Below are positions 34,208-45,788 of a DNA stretch of 50,465 bases, piece by piece (the stretch's first letter is position 1; every line of letters begins with the position of its first letter). The position numbers were made by a program, and so were the translations under genes. Source of the DNA: Actinoplanes sp. TFC3 (GTDB taxonomy: Bacteria > Actinomycetota > Actinomycetes > Mycobacteriales > Micromonosporaceae); NCBI RefSeq assembly GCF_001553785.1, contig NZ_LOJP01000001.1:4181737-4232201 (forward strand), read 5' to 3'. The notes below the pieces were generated by a model that was given only the letters and a program-made list of their open reading frames with translations, made no database searches and was not told where the DNA came from.

Positions 34208-35227
34208 CTATGGCGTGAGCACCACCTTGCCGGCCACGGTCCGCGACTCGGCCAGCCGCATCGCCTCGGCGGCACTGGTCAGCGGCAGTTCGGCGGCCAC
34301 CGTGGCGCTCACCTGCCCCGCCGCCATCTTCTCAAGCACCGTACTCAGGTCGGTGCTGATCCGGGCGCGGAAGCGATCCTTGCGCCGCAGCCCGCCCCAC
34401 AGGTTGAAGAAGTACGCGTGCCGCCCGTTGGGCAGCAAGTTCCACGCGTACACGCGAGCGAGCATCTTGAGGATCGGTAGCTGGCTGTTGCCGGTGGCGT
34501 CGCGGGTGGAGGCCGAGCCGTACGACACCAGTGTCCCGCCGCGGCGCACCAGTTTCCACGAGTCCACGATCGCCGGGCCGCCGACGTGGTCGAACACCGC
34601 GTCCACCCCGTCCGGGGCGAGGGCCCGCACCTGCGCCGGAACGTCCGCGCGATAGTCGACAGGGGTGACGCCGGCCGCGCGCAGGGTGTCGTGATGGCGC
34701 TGCGAGGCGGTGCCGATGACCTTCGCCCCGGCCAGCTGGGCCAGCTGCACCAGGATCGAGCCGACACCGCCGTTGGCGCCCAGCACCAGCACGGTTTGCC
34801 CGGCACGCACCCGGGCCAGGCGGTGCAGCATCTGCCAGGCGGTGATGCCGTTGACCACCACGGTCTCGGCCTGCACCGCGGACACCCCGTCGGGGACCGG
34901 CACCAAGTCGGCGGCGTCCAGCACGGTGTGCGTGCGCCACCCGCCGACCTTGGTCAGCGCGGCGACCCGGCGGCCGGCCAGCGCGGCGTCGGTGCCCGCT
35001 CCGGTGGCGGTGACCGTGCCAACCAGGTCGTAGCCGGGCACGAACGGGTACGGCGGCTGGTCGTAGTAGCGACCGCGACGCATCTGCTGCTCAGCGAATG
35101 ACACCCCGGTTGCCTCCACCCGCACCAGCGCTTGTCCGGCCCCCGGCGCGGGGATGGCGCGGCGACGTACCTGCAGCTCCTCAGGCTCGGCAATCCCGGG
35201 CAGAACAATCTCGATCAGCGTCTCCAT
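34208..35227 (-). CDS. Quinone-oxidoreductase-like medium-chain dehydrogenase
   Basis: Predicted 339-aa NADPH-dependent reductase of the zinc-free MDR family (QOR/enoyl reductase type). It has an N-terminal GroES-like fold (GVSFAEQQMRRGRYYDQPPYPFVPGYDLVG), the nucleotide-binding motif VLVLGANGGVGSILVQLAQLAGAKVIGTA, and the closing segment AEAMRLAESRTVAGKVVLTP. The cysteine/histidine zinc ligands of alcohol dehydrogenases are missing. The ATG has AAAGGAG 7 bases upstream. A perfect palindrome lies 17 bases before the start codon, so a TetR- or MarR-type repressor probably controls it, likely in response to a reactive quinone or similar compound; no such repressor gene is adjacent. Confidence 0.88.
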   Translation of the reverse strand: METLIEIVLPGIAEPEELQVRRRAIPAPGAGQALVRVEATGVSFAEQQMRRGRYYDQPPYPFVPGYDLVGTVTATGAGTDAALAGRRVAALTKVGGWRTHTVLDAADLVPVPDGVSAVQAETVVVNGITAWQMLHRLARVRAGQTVLVLGANGGVGSILVQLAQLAGAKVIGTASQRHHDTLRAAGVTPVDYRADVPAQVRALAPDGVDAVFDHVGGPAIVDSWKLVRRGGTLVSYGSASTRDATGNSQLPILKMLARVYAWNLLPNGRHAYFFNLWGGLRRKDRFRARISTDLSTVLEKMAAGQVSATVAAELPLTSAAEAMRLAESRTVAGKVVLTP

Positions 35228-35243
35228 AGCACCGCTCCTTTGT

Positions 35244-35258
35244 GTTAGATGCTCTAAC
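35244..35258 (-). promoter_or_regulatory. Palindromic operator of the oxidoreductase gene
   Basis: GTTAGA-TGC-TCTAAC is a perfect 6-3-6 palindrome between the likely promoter and the ribosome site of the oxidoreductase. Upstream on the minus strand TTGCCC and CATACT stand 17 bases apart, which would place the operator just after the transcription start, a repressing position. The symmetry and AT-rich half-sites are typical of TetR/MarR sites. Confidence 0.6.
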
Positions 35259-35383
35259 GCAAGTATGCAATGCTCTCCCCCACGGGGCAACCCTGCTGTC
35301 AGGTGGGACCCGGCTGACGCGATTCGATGGTGCATGTGCTGGGGTAAACAAGTTCGCAACACGGTTCGAGACGGAGTAACTGC

Positions 35384-35471
35384 ATGACCGACCGCACCGG
35401 GCGGCACGACGCCGCCATGGGGCAGGACCTCGCAGGCGAGGGCCAGGAGGGCATGCGAAAGGAGACGGAGC

Positions 35472-35491
<20 letters not shown>
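35384..35491 (+). CDS. 35-aa ORF overlapping the ppgK start
   Basis: A short frame starts at ATG with CGGAG 8 bases upstream and ends 20 bases inside ppgK. The product is charged and His/Arg/Glu-rich (MTDRTGRHDAAMGQ at the start), with no membrane span. Codon use is GC-rich at third positions. It may be a leader peptide coupling ppgK translation; equally it may be chance. Confidence 0.35.
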
Positions 35492-36251
<760 letters not shown>

Positions 36252-36254
36252 CCC

Positions 36255-36725
36255 GTGCCCCGGTCCATTGCCACGAACAAAAAGGTCGACCGCGAGGAAC
36301 TGCTGGATTTTGTACGTCCACGGCACCACGCGATCCTGATGACCAGCCGCCGCGACGGGCGTCCCCAGTCGTCACCGAACACCTGTGGAGTCGACGGGCA
36401 GGGCCGCATCGTCATCTCGACCTACCCCGAGCGGGCCAAGGTGGCCAACATCCGGCGCGACCCGCGGGTCAGCGTCTGCGTGTTGTCGCAGGAGTTCGGC
36501 GGCGCATGGGTGCAGGTCGACGGCGTGGCCGAGGTGCTGGACCTGCCCGAGGCCCTCGAGCCGCTGGTCGAGTACTTCCGGGTCATCTCCGGCGAGCATC
36601 CGAACTGGGACGAATACCGTCAGGCGATGCGCGAGCAGGGCAAGTCGCTGATCCGCGTGACGATCGAATCCTGGGGGCCGATCGCCACCGGCGGCTTCCC
36701 CGCCCGCCTGGCCGACGACGAGTAA
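36255..36725 (+). CDS. PPOX-class F420/FMN-dependent oxidoreductase-like protein
   Basis: Predicted 156-aa split-barrel flavin/F420-binding protein of the pyridoxamine 5'-phosphate oxidase-like superfamily. Characteristic segments: HAILMTSRRDGRPQSSPNTCGVDGQGRIVISTYPERAKVANIRRDPRVSVCVL, then WVQVDGVAEVLDL and the C-terminal RVTIESWGP. The pattern (TSRRDGRPQ ... R-K-NIRRDPRV) is that of actinobacterial F420-dependent reductases. It starts at GTG with GGGAG 7 bases upstream and sits 3 bases after ppgK, in the same operon. Substrate unknown. Confidence 0.82.
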   Translation: MPRSIATNKKVDREELLDFVRPRHHAILMTSRRDGRPQSSPNTCGVDGQGRIVISTYPERAKVANIRRDPRVSVCVLSQEFGGAWVQVDGVAEVLDLPEALEPLVEYFRVISGEHPNWDEYRQAMREQGKSLIRVTIESWGPIATGGFPARLADDE

Positions 36726-36727
36726 CG

Positions 36728-36762
36728 GCTCAGGGCAGCAGGCAAGAGCTCAGGGCAGCAGG
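36728..36762. repeat. Short tandem duplication between convergent genes
   Basis: GCTCAGGGCAGCAGG occurs at 36728-36742 and 36748-36762 (20-base period). The second copy encodes the last residues and stop of the minus-strand hypothetical gene; the first lies after the stop of the oxidoreductase. It looks like a recent small duplication. Confidence 0.5.
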
Positions 36763-37298
36763 TAGAGCAGGTCGTCGCGGTGCAGGCCGGCCACCGGTTC
36801 GAGCAGGTCGGGGTGGCGCAGCAGCACCGCGGCGGCACTGTCGCGCGGTTCCGGGGTGGTCAGCCGGCGGAACTCGCCCGGCAGGTCGGTGACGCGGCGG
36901 GGGCGGGTGCCCTGCGCCGGCTTGACCGGGGCCACCGCGGCCACCGCGTCGACCGCGCGCGCGGCGAGCAGCGGGTCGGCCAGCAGGCAGGCGGCCCAGC
37001 TGACCACAACCTCGTCGACCCAGGTCCGCCAGCCCTCGCCGTCGGCCAGGTCGTCGTCCGGTTCGCTGCCCATGCGCCAGTCGAGCTGGGCCGAACCGCC
37101 GGGGCCGGCCATCGCGACCAGCTCGGCGTCGACGGGGGTGGGATAGCGCAACCAGGCGGCCACGCTGATCGCCTGGCGGGCCTGCAACTCGTTGAGGGTG
37201 GCGGCGGCCGGGTCGGTGCCGGTGGACGGGTAGGCGCGCACCAGCCAGTGGGTGCTGGCCGCGATGACCGGTGACAGAGCGGTGGACGGACCGGCCAT
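36750..37298 (-). CDS. Hypothetical protein, 182 aa
   Basis: Soluble, Ala-rich product beginning MAGPSTALSPVIAASTHWLVRAYPSTG. No signal peptide and no membrane span stand out. A recognisable segment, EGWRTWVDEVVVSWAACLLADPLLAARAVDAVA, is amphipathic and helical; the C-terminus ends in HPDLLEPVAGLHRDDLLYLLP. Third-position GC is high, so the frame is real. The ATG has GGGGGAG 5 bases upstream; longer in-frame starts lie in the divergent promoter. I recognise no family. It is divergent from the spermidine-synthase-like gene (94-base gap). Confidence 0.65.
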   Translation of the reverse strand: MAGPSTALSPVIAASTHWLVRAYPSTGTDPAAATLNELQARQAISVAAWLRYPTPVDAELVAMAGPGGSAQLDWRMGSEPDDDLADGEGWRTWVDEVVVSWAACLLADPLLAARAVDAVAAVAPVKPAQGTRPRRVTDLPGEFRRLTTPEPRDSAAAVLLRHPDLLEPVAGLHRDDLLYLLP

Positions 37299-37392
37299 GA
37301 GGCTCCCCCGAGCAGACGTGCGCGTTCCCTGCTGGGGCGGCGTCACGCTACCTCTCGGCGGGCGCGGTGCGGGGTTGAGTAGCCTGCCCCGG

Positions 37393-38202
37393 ATGGCAAC
37401 GCAGGGCAACCGACGGGCAACGGTGTTCGCCCGCATCGCCTCGGGAACGGTCTCGCTGGAACCGGACCCCGGGCGCGCTCAGGGCTGGACGGTGTATGTC
37501 GACGGGGTGCCTCAGTCGTACGTCGATCTGGGCGATCCCGGGTATCTGGGCTTCGAGTACGTGCGCCGGATCGCCGCTGTGCTGCGGTTCTCGCGAGCTG
37601 CGGACGTACCGCTGAAGGTCTTGCATCTGGGTGGCGGTGGCCTGACGCTTCCCCGGTGGGTCGCCGCGACGCGACCCGGGTCGTCACAGACGGTGATCGA
37701 GCTGGACCCGCTGTTGCTGGCGGTGGTGGCGAAGCATTTGCCGTGGCCCGATGACATTGCTGCGCGAGTCGGCGATGCGCGCGAATTCACGGACAATGCC
37801 GAGCCGTGCAGTTATGACGCAATCGTTGCTGACGTGTTTCAAGGCGCGGCCATGCCGGCAAGTGTGGCGGGAACGACATTCGCGTCAGCGGCGGCTCGGC
37901 TGCTGCGTCCCGGCGGGATGCTGGCGATGAATCTGACCGATGTCCCACCGCTTTCCTACTCGCGCATCCAGGCGGCCACGCTGCGCTCCGCTTTCGGCGA
38001 CGTTGCCCTGCTCGCGGCACCTGCACTGCTGCGCGGGCGCAAGGCCGGCAATGTGGTTCTCGCGGCCGCCGCGCAAGTAGGTGAGCTACCCGTTGCGAAG
38101 ATTGCCGCGGCGCTGGCGCGTGACCCCGATCCGGCCAAGGTGTGGCACGGCGCGGACCTGACCGGTTTTCTCGGTGGCGCGAGGGCGCGCCTGGACGGGT
38201 GA
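37393..38202 (+). CDS. Spermidine synthase-like methyltransferase-fold protein
   Basis: Predicted 269-aa cytosolic protein with the spermidine-synthase/SAM-dependent fold: VLHLGGGGLTLPRWVAATRPGSSQTVIELDPLLLAVV is the nucleoside-binding region, VGDARE the next motif and YDAIVADVFQGA the catalytic-site loop. The polyamine-synthase N-terminal domain is short. In actinobacteria such proteins are often annotated as fused or putative spermidine synthases but polyamine activity is unproven; DVFQGA replaces the usual D-x-x-D of aminopropyltransferases, so another alkyl transfer is possible. The start is the ATG at MATQGNRRA; a clear Shine-Dalgarno is missing. Confidence 0.78.
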   Translation: MATQGNRRATVFARIASGTVSLEPDPGRAQGWTVYVDGVPQSYVDLGDPGYLGFEYVRRIAAVLRFSRAADVPLKVLHLGGGGLTLPRWVAATRPGSSQTVIELDPLLLAVVAKHLPWPDDIAARVGDAREFTDNAEPCSYDAIVADVFQGAAMPASVAGTTFASAAARLLRPGGMLAMNLTDVPPLSYSRIQAATLRSAFGDVALLAAPALLRGRKAGNVVLAAAAQVGELPVAKIAAALARDPDPAKVWHGADLTGFLGGARARLDG

Positions 38203-38338
38203 GCGCCAACGCTCTCCGGTAGGTTGTCAGGCACCGGGTGCTGGGCCGTTTCAGTCGCTCCAATGCGGAGAAAAATGACTGTGGACGGCTGCTGCTTTCT
38301 GCCCGTCTTACCCCCGCCTCCTCACTACGGTGGAGATC

Positions 38339-40306
38339 ATGACCGGTCGCTTCCCCATCGAAGACGTGACGCCGTCCGTTTCTTGCGGCCGTTACCCCGC
38401 GAAAGCGGTCGTCGGCGAGCTCGTGCCGATCTCAGCGGTGTCCTACCGCGAAGGTCACCACGCGCTCGGCGTGAACGTGGTATGGCAGGGACCCGGGGGT
38501 GAGGCCGAGCCGTTCACCCGCCTCGAACCGGGCGAACCCGGCCTGGACCAGTGGCACGGCGTGATCAAGCCGGACCGGGTGGGCCGCTGGACGTTCACCA
38601 TCGAGGCGTTCGACGACCCGTACCAGACCTGGCGCAACGCGGTCACGAAGAAGATCGCCGCCGGTCAGGGCGTCGAGGACCTGGCCAACGACCTGGCCGA
38701 GGGCGCCGACGTGCTGGACCTGGCCGCCAAGGTCGTGCCCAGCGAGCACGAGGAGCACGTGCGCGAGGCCGCCGCGTCGCTGCGCGATGAGAACCGTTCG
38801 CTGTTCACCCGCGTCGCCGCCGCACTCGACTTGCAGGAGCTGCTCTGGCAGCACCCGGTGCGCCAACTGGAGACCACCACCCGCTCGTACGCGATCTGGG
38901 TCGACCGGCAGCGTGCGCTCTACTCGTCCTGGTACGAGTTCTTCCCGCGCTCCGAGGGCGCCGAGATCGGCCCCGAAGCCACGCCGATCAAGCACGGCAC
39001 CTTCGCCACCGCCGCGCAGCGCATCCCGGCCGTGGCCGCGATGGGCTTCGACGTGCTCTACCTGCCGCCGATCCACCCCATCGGCCGGATCAACCGCAAG
39101 GGCCGCAACAACACCCTCACCCCCCGCCCCTGCGACGTCGGCTCGCCATGGGCCATCGGCGCCGAGGAAGGCGGCCACGACGCCGTCCACCCCGAGCTGG
39201 GCACCCTTGAGGACTTCCGGTCGTTCATCCGGACCGCGAACGAGCACGGCCTCGAGATCGCGATGGACCTCGCGCTGCAGGCCGCGCCGGATCACCCGTG
39301 GGTCAGGCAGCACCCCGAGTGGTTCACCACCCGCGCCGACGGCACCATCGCCTACGCGGAGAACCCGCCCAAGAAGTACCAGGACATCTACCCGATCAAC
39401 TGGGACAACGACTACCACGGTCTGCGCGAGGAAGTGCTGCGCATCGTGCTGCACTGGGTCGAGCAGGGCGTGAAGATCTTCCGGGTGGACAACCCGCACA
39501 CCAAGGCGCTGCACTTCTGGCAGTGGTGCATCGCCAAGGTCAAGGCGGTCGACCCCGAGGTGCTGTTCCTGGCCGAGGCGTTCACCCGCCCGGCGATGAT
39601 GAACGGCCTGGGTCGCGTCGGGTTCACGCAGTCCTACACGTACTTCACCTGGCGTACCACGGCGTGGGAGATGCGCGAGTACGTCGAGCAGCTCAAGGCC
39701 TCGATCGACTGGATGCGCCCGAACTTCTGGCCCAACACCCCCGACATCCTGCACGAGTCGCTGCAGCACGGCGGCCCGCCGATGTTCAAGATCCGCACCG
39801 TGCTGGCAAGCATGCTTTCGCCGTCCTGGGGCATGTATGCGGGACTCGAGCTTTTTGAACACGTGGCCCGTCCCGGTGCGGAAGAATACATCGACAACGA
39901 GAAGTTCGAGCTCAAGCCGCGCGACTGGGCCGCAGCGGAGCGGACCGGCCGGTCGCTGGCGCCGTACATCTCCCGCCTCAACCGGACCCGGCGGGAGAAT
40001 CCTGCGCTGCACTGGCTGCGCAACACCGAGTTCCACGAGATCGACAACGGCGAGCTGCTGTGCTGGTCGAAGCGCGATCCGGAGACGGGCAACACCGTCA
40101 TCGTGATCTGCTCGTTCGACTCGCAGAATGTGCAATGGGGCAACACCACCCTCGACATGCCGCTCCTGGGGATGGACTGGCACGAGCGCTTCGAGGTGGT
40201 CGACCAGATCACCGGGGCGACGTACGAGTGGGGTCAGCACAACGCCGTCCGGATCGACCCGTATGTCGAGCCGGCGCACATCTTCGTGGTGCGTCCGCGC
40301 AACTAG
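38339..40306 (+). CDS. glgE: GlgE, maltose-1-phosphate maltosyltransferase
   Basis: Predicted 655-aa GH13 enzyme that transfers maltose from maltose 1-phosphate onto alpha-1,4-glucan. Typical GlgE features are present: the N-terminal beta domain with CGRYPAKAVVGE, the insert GRNNTLTPRPCDVGSPWAIG, KYQDIYPINWDND, the nucleophile Asp in FRVDNPHTK, the acid/base Glu in LAEAFTRP, and the DILHESLQHGG segment. The ATG at 38339 is chosen (GGTGGAG just upstream); GTG 38330 is possible. It is the first gene of glgE-treS-pep2-glgB. A 136-base region before it should contain the promoter; no clear hexamers seen. Confidence 0.95.
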   Translation: MTGRFPIEDVTPSVSCGRYPAKAVVGELVPISAVSYREGHHALGVNVVWQGPGGEAEPFTRLEPGEPGLDQWHGVIKPDRVGRWTFTIEAFDDPYQTWRNAVTKKIAAGQGVEDLANDLAEGADVLDLAAKVVPSEHEEHVREAAASLRDENRSLFTRVAAALDLQELLWQHPVRQLETTTRSYAIWVDRQRALYSSWYEFFPRSEGAEIGPEATPIKHGTFATAAQRIPAVAAMGFDVLYLPPIHPIGRINRKGRNNTLTPRPCDVGSPWAIGAEEGGHDAVHPELGTLEDFRSFIRTANEHGLEIAMDLALQAAPDHPWVRQHPEWFTTRADGTIAYAENPPKKYQDIYPINWDNDYHGLREEVLRIVLHWVEQGVKIFRVDNPHTKALHFWQWCIAKVKAVDPEVLFLAEAFTRPAMMNGLGRVGFTQSYTYFTWRTTAWEMREYVEQLKASIDWMRPNFWPNTPDILHESLQHGGPPMFKIRTVLASMLSPSWGMYAGLELFEHVARPGAEEYIDNEKFELKPRDWAAAERTGRSLAPYISRLNRTRRENPALHWLRNTEFHEIDNGELLCWSKRDPETGNTVIVICSFDSQNVQWGNTTLDMPLLGMDWHERFEVVDQITGATYEWGQHNAVRIDPYVEPAHIFVVRPRN

Positions 40307-40366
40307 GGGATGCCCCTGGGCGTGTACGCGATTCAGTTCCTGCGGGGTGGGGTAGGTGAACGTCTG

Positions 40367-42138
<1,772 letters not shown>

Positions 42139-42142
<4 letters not shown>

Positions 42143-43449
42143 CGCTGCCGTACGCTGAATGGCTCCCCCAGCAACGCTGGTACGCGGGCAAGAGCCGCAC
42201 CCTGGAGTCGGCCACGCCCGCCACGTGCACGCAGCTGCGCGACGACCTCGACCTGGTGCTGGTCGACGCGGTCTACACCGATGGCAGCTCCGAGCGCTAC
42301 CAGATCCTGGTCGCCTGGAACGATGGGCCGATCTCGGAGTACAGCACCGTGGCCACCATCGGCACGGACAACGACCGCACCGGCTACGACGCGCTGTACG
42401 ACGTCGAGAAGGCCCGGGACCTGCTGCGCCTGCTCGACACCTCGGCCACCGCGGGTGACGTGGTGTTCACCAAGGAACCGGACGTCGAGCTGCCGATCAA
42501 CACCGCGCCACGGGTGTTCGACTCCGAGCAGAGCAACACCAGCGTGATCTTCGAGCAGGAGGCCATCCTCAAGGTCTTCCGCCGCGTCGACTGCGGGATC
42601 AACCCCGACATCGAGCTCAACCGGGCGCTCGGGCGCGCCGGCAACCCGCACGTGGCCCGGCTGCTCGGCTCGTTCGAGATCTCCACCGAGACCGGCCCGT
42701 GCCCGCTGGGCATGGTCACCGCGTACGCGGCCAACTCCGCCGAGGGCTGGGCGATGGCCACCGCCAGCGCCCGCGACCTGTTCGCCGACGCCGAACTGCG
42801 CGCCGACGAGGTGGGCGGGGACTTCGCCGGCGAGTCCTACCGGCTCGGCGAGGCCGTGGCCTCGGTGCACAAGAGCCTGGCCGAGGAACTGGGCAGCGGC
42901 CCGTCGCCGTTCCCGGTCGACGCGGTGGTGGCCCGGCTGACCTCGGCGGCGGCGACCGTGCCGGAGTTGCACGACGCGGTGCCCACCATCGAGCAGCGCT
43001 TCCGCAAGCTGACCGGCGAGCAGGTGACCGTCCAGCGGGTGCACGGTGACCTGCACCTGGGTCAGGTGCTGCGCACCCCCGAGGCGTGGCTGCTCATCGA
43101 CTTCGAAGGCGAGCCCGGCCAGCCCCTGGAGGAGCGCCGGCTGCCGGACTCCCCGCTGCGCGACGTGGCCGGTGTGCTGCGCAGCTACGAGTACGCGGCC
43201 TACCAGCTGGTGGTCGACCAGGACGACGACGAGCACCTGTCGGCCCGCGCCCGCGAATGGGTGGACCGCAACCGTGCCGCGTTCTGCGACGGCTATGCGG
43301 CCGCGTCCGGCGTCGACCCGCGCGAGCAGGGTGCGTTGCTGGCCGCGTACGAACTGGACAAGGCGGTTTACGAGGCCGCGTACGAAGCCCGGCACCGCCC
43401 CGGCTGGCTGCGCATCCCGCTGCGCTCCATCGCGCGGCTGGTCGGCTAG
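42139..43449 (+). CDS. pep2: Maltokinase Pep2
   Basis: Predicted 436-aa ATP-dependent kinase that converts maltose to maltose 1-phosphate, the GlgE donor. It has the aminoglycoside-kinase-like fold: N-terminal domain with the aromatic WLPQQRWYAGKSR start typical of maltokinases, a lysine-containing VFRRVDCGINPDIELNRAL segment, the catalytic loop HGDLHLGQ and the metal-binding DFEGEPGQPLEERR. Length is standard. The ATG (with GGAG upstream) overlaps the treS stop. glgB starts 30 bases after the end. Confidence 0.93.
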
Positions 43450-43479
43450 TCAACAGACGCAACCCCGGAGGAACAACCG

Positions 43480-45642
43480 ATGATCGGACAGACCGAGTCC
43501 ACGCCATCCGCGGCCGGGGACCAGCGCGCACTCACCGCCGTCATCTCCGGTGACACCCACGACCCGCACGGGCTGCTGGGCGCGCACCCGACCGGCAAGG
43601 ACCGCACCGTCATCCGCACCATGCGCAAGGGTGCCAAGACGGCGGCGGTCGTCGTGGGCGACGAGCGCACCGAGATGGAGCAGGTCCACCCCGACGGCAT
43701 CTTCGCCGTGGAGCTGCCCGGCACCGTGCTCGACTACCGCGTGGACGTCGACGGCACCGTGTGCGACGACCCGTACCGGCACCTGCCCACGCTGGGCGAG
43801 CTGGACCTGCACCTGATCGGTGAGGGCCGGCACGAGAAGCTGTGGACGGTGCTCGGGGCGCACCCGCGCGGCAACGGCGTGGCGTTCGCGGTGTGGGCGC
43901 CCGGTGCCCGCGGCGTGCAGATCCTCGGCGACTTCACCGGCTGGGGGCCATTCGACGGCTGGCCCATGCGCTCGCTGGGCAGCAGCGGCGTCTGGGAGCT
44001 GTACGTACCCGGCGCGGCGGCCGGCGCCAAGTACAAGTTCAAGATCCTCGGCCGCGACGGCGTGTGGCGGGAGAAGGCCGACCCGCTGGCCCAGCACACC
44101 GAGGTGCCGCCGGCCACCGCGTCGGTGGTGTACGAGTCGTCGTACGAGTGGCAGGACGGCGACTGGCTCGCCCAGCGCGCCACCAAGGCCTGGCACCAGG
44201 AGCTGATGAGCGCGTACGAGGTGCACCTCGGCTCGTGGCGTCCCGGGCTGTCCTACACCGAGCTTGCCGAACAACTGGTCGGGTACGTCCTCGAAACCGG
44301 CTTCACCCACGTCGAGCTGATGCCGGTGATGGAGCACCCGTTCGGCGGCTCCTGGGGCTATCAGGTCACCGGCTACTTCGCCCCCACCTCGCGCTTCGGC
44401 TCGCCCGACGAGTTCCGCTACCTGGTCGACAAGCTGCACCAGGCCGGGATCGGCGTGATCCTGGACTGGGTGCCCGCCCACTTCCCCAAGGACGAATGGG
44501 CCCTCGCCCGCTTCGACGGCACCCCGCTGTACGAGCACGGCGACTGGCGCCGCGGCGAGCAGCCCGACTGGGGTACGTACGTCTTCGATTTCGGTCGTAA
44601 AGAGGTTCGCAACTTCCTGGTCGCCAACGCGCTGTACTGGTGCGAGGAGTTCCACGCCGACGGCCTGCGGGTGGACGCCGTGGCCTCGATGCTCTACCTG
44701 GACTACTCGCGCAAGGAAGGCGAGTGGGCACCCAACCAGTACGGCGGCCGCGAGAACCTCGAGGCGATCAGCTTCCTGCAGGAGATGAACGCCACCGTCT
44801 ACCGCACCAACCCGGGCGTGGTGACCATCGCCGAGGAATCCACCGCGTGGCCCGGCGTCACCCGGCCCACCCACCTCGGCGGGCTCGGCTTCGGCTTCAA
44901 GTGGAACATGGGCTGGATGAACGACACCCTCTCCTACATGGAGAAGGAGTCCATCTACCGCCAGTGGCATCACCACCAGATGACCTTCGCCACGGTGTAC
45001 GCCTGGAGCGAGAACTACATCCTGCCGATCAGTCACGACGAAGTGGTGCACGGCAAGGGCTCGCTGACCGGCAAGATGCCCGGCGACCGCTGGCAGAAGC
45101 TGGCCAGCACCCGGGCCCTGCTCGGCTTCATGTGGGCCTTCACCGGCAAGCAACTGCTGTTCATGGGCGCCGAAATGGGCGACGAGCAGGAGTGGAGCGA
45201 GTCCCGCGGGCTCAACTGGGACCTGCTGGCCAACGAGCAGGAAGGCGGCGGCCTGCACACCCTGGTCAAGGACCTGAACCGCGTCTACCGCGAAACGCCG
45301 GCCATCTGGACCCAGGACACCGAGGCCAGCGGCTTCCGCTGGATCACCTCGGAGGACTCCCAGCACAACGCGTTCTCGTTCCTGCGCTTCGCCCCCAACG
45401 GCGACGCCTTCGCCTGCATCGTCAACTTCGCGGCGGTCCCCCACGAGAACTACCGCATCGGGCTGCCCCGGGCCGGGGTCTGGCGGGAGGTCGTCAACAC
45501 CGACAGCACCATCTATGGCGGCTCGGGCGTGGGCAACCTTGGTGAGGTGCACGCCGAGGACCTGCCGTGGCACGGGTTGAACGCCTCGGCGTCGTTGCGG
45601 GTGCCGCCGCTGGGCGCTGTTTGGTTGCGCTACGAGAGCTGA
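43480..45642 (+). CDS. glgB: 1,4-alpha-glucan branching enzyme
   Basis: Predicted 720-aa GH13_9 enzyme that introduces alpha-1,6 branches in glycogen. An N-terminal carbohydrate-binding part (about 15-105), a CBM48 domain (about 118-210; VAFAVWAPGARGVQILGDF), then the catalytic barrel with Asp in GLRVDAVASMLYLDY and Glu in TIAEESTAWPGVTRP, and SHDEVVHGKGSL follow. The C-terminal beta domain ends LGAVWLRYES. The ATG has GGAGG upstream. It completes the glgE-treS-pep2-glgB operon, which ends at a hairpin terminator. Confidence 0.95.
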   Translation: MIGQTESTPSAAGDQRALTAVISGDTHDPHGLLGAHPTGKDRTVIRTMRKGAKTAAVVVGDERTEMEQVHPDGIFAVELPGTVLDYRVDVDGTVCDDPYRHLPTLGELDLHLIGEGRHEKLWTVLGAHPRGNGVAFAVWAPGARGVQILGDFTGWGPFDGWPMRSLGSSGVWELYVPGAAAGAKYKFKILGRDGVWREKADPLAQHTEVPPATASVVYESSYEWQDGDWLAQRATKAWHQELMSAYEVHLGSWRPGLSYTELAEQLVGYVLETGFTHVELMPVMEHPFGGSWGYQVTGYFAPTSRFGSPDEFRYLVDKLHQAGIGVILDWVPAHFPKDEWALARFDGTPLYEHGDWRRGEQPDWGTYVFDFGRKEVRNFLVANALYWCEEFHADGLRVDAVASMLYLDYSRKEGEWAPNQYGGRENLEAISFLQEMNATVYRTNPGVVTIAEESTAWPGVTRPTHLGGLGFGFKWNMGWMNDTLSYMEKESIYRQWHHHQMTFATVYAWSENYILPISHDEVVHGKGSLTGKMPGDRWQKLASTRALLGFMWAFTGKQLLFMGAEMGDEQEWSESRGLNWDLLANEQEGGGLHTLVKDLNRVYRETPAIWTQDTEASGFRWITSEDSQHNAFSFLRFAPNGDAFACIVNFAAVPHENYRIGLPRAGVWREVVNTDSTIYGGSGVGNLGEVHAEDLPWHGLNASASLRVPPLGAVWLRYES

Positions 45643-45654
45643 TTCAGCTCGCGG

Positions 45655-45692
45655 GAGGGGCCGGGGTGGTACACGCTCCGGCCTCTCTTCGC
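45655..45692 (+). terminator. Terminator of the glgE operon
   Basis: GAGGGGCCGG (45655-45664) pairs with CCGGCCTCTC (45678-45687), ten pairs including one G-U, with a 13-base loop and a TTCGCTCT tail. It lies 13 bases past the glgB stop. Confidence 0.7.
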
Positions 45693-45788
45693 TCTATCAC
45701 GGAGGACGGATGGTCCTCGCCTTCCGGCACCGTGGAATGGATGGTCAACATCGGGGCGCCGCAAGCTTGACGGGAGAATGAGCCGACG

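Noticed and set aside
45710..45781. A 23-codon ORF with GGAGG just after the glgB terminator
   Set aside because: Too short, no protein-like features, and it lies between convergent units; the ribosome-like site could be chance.
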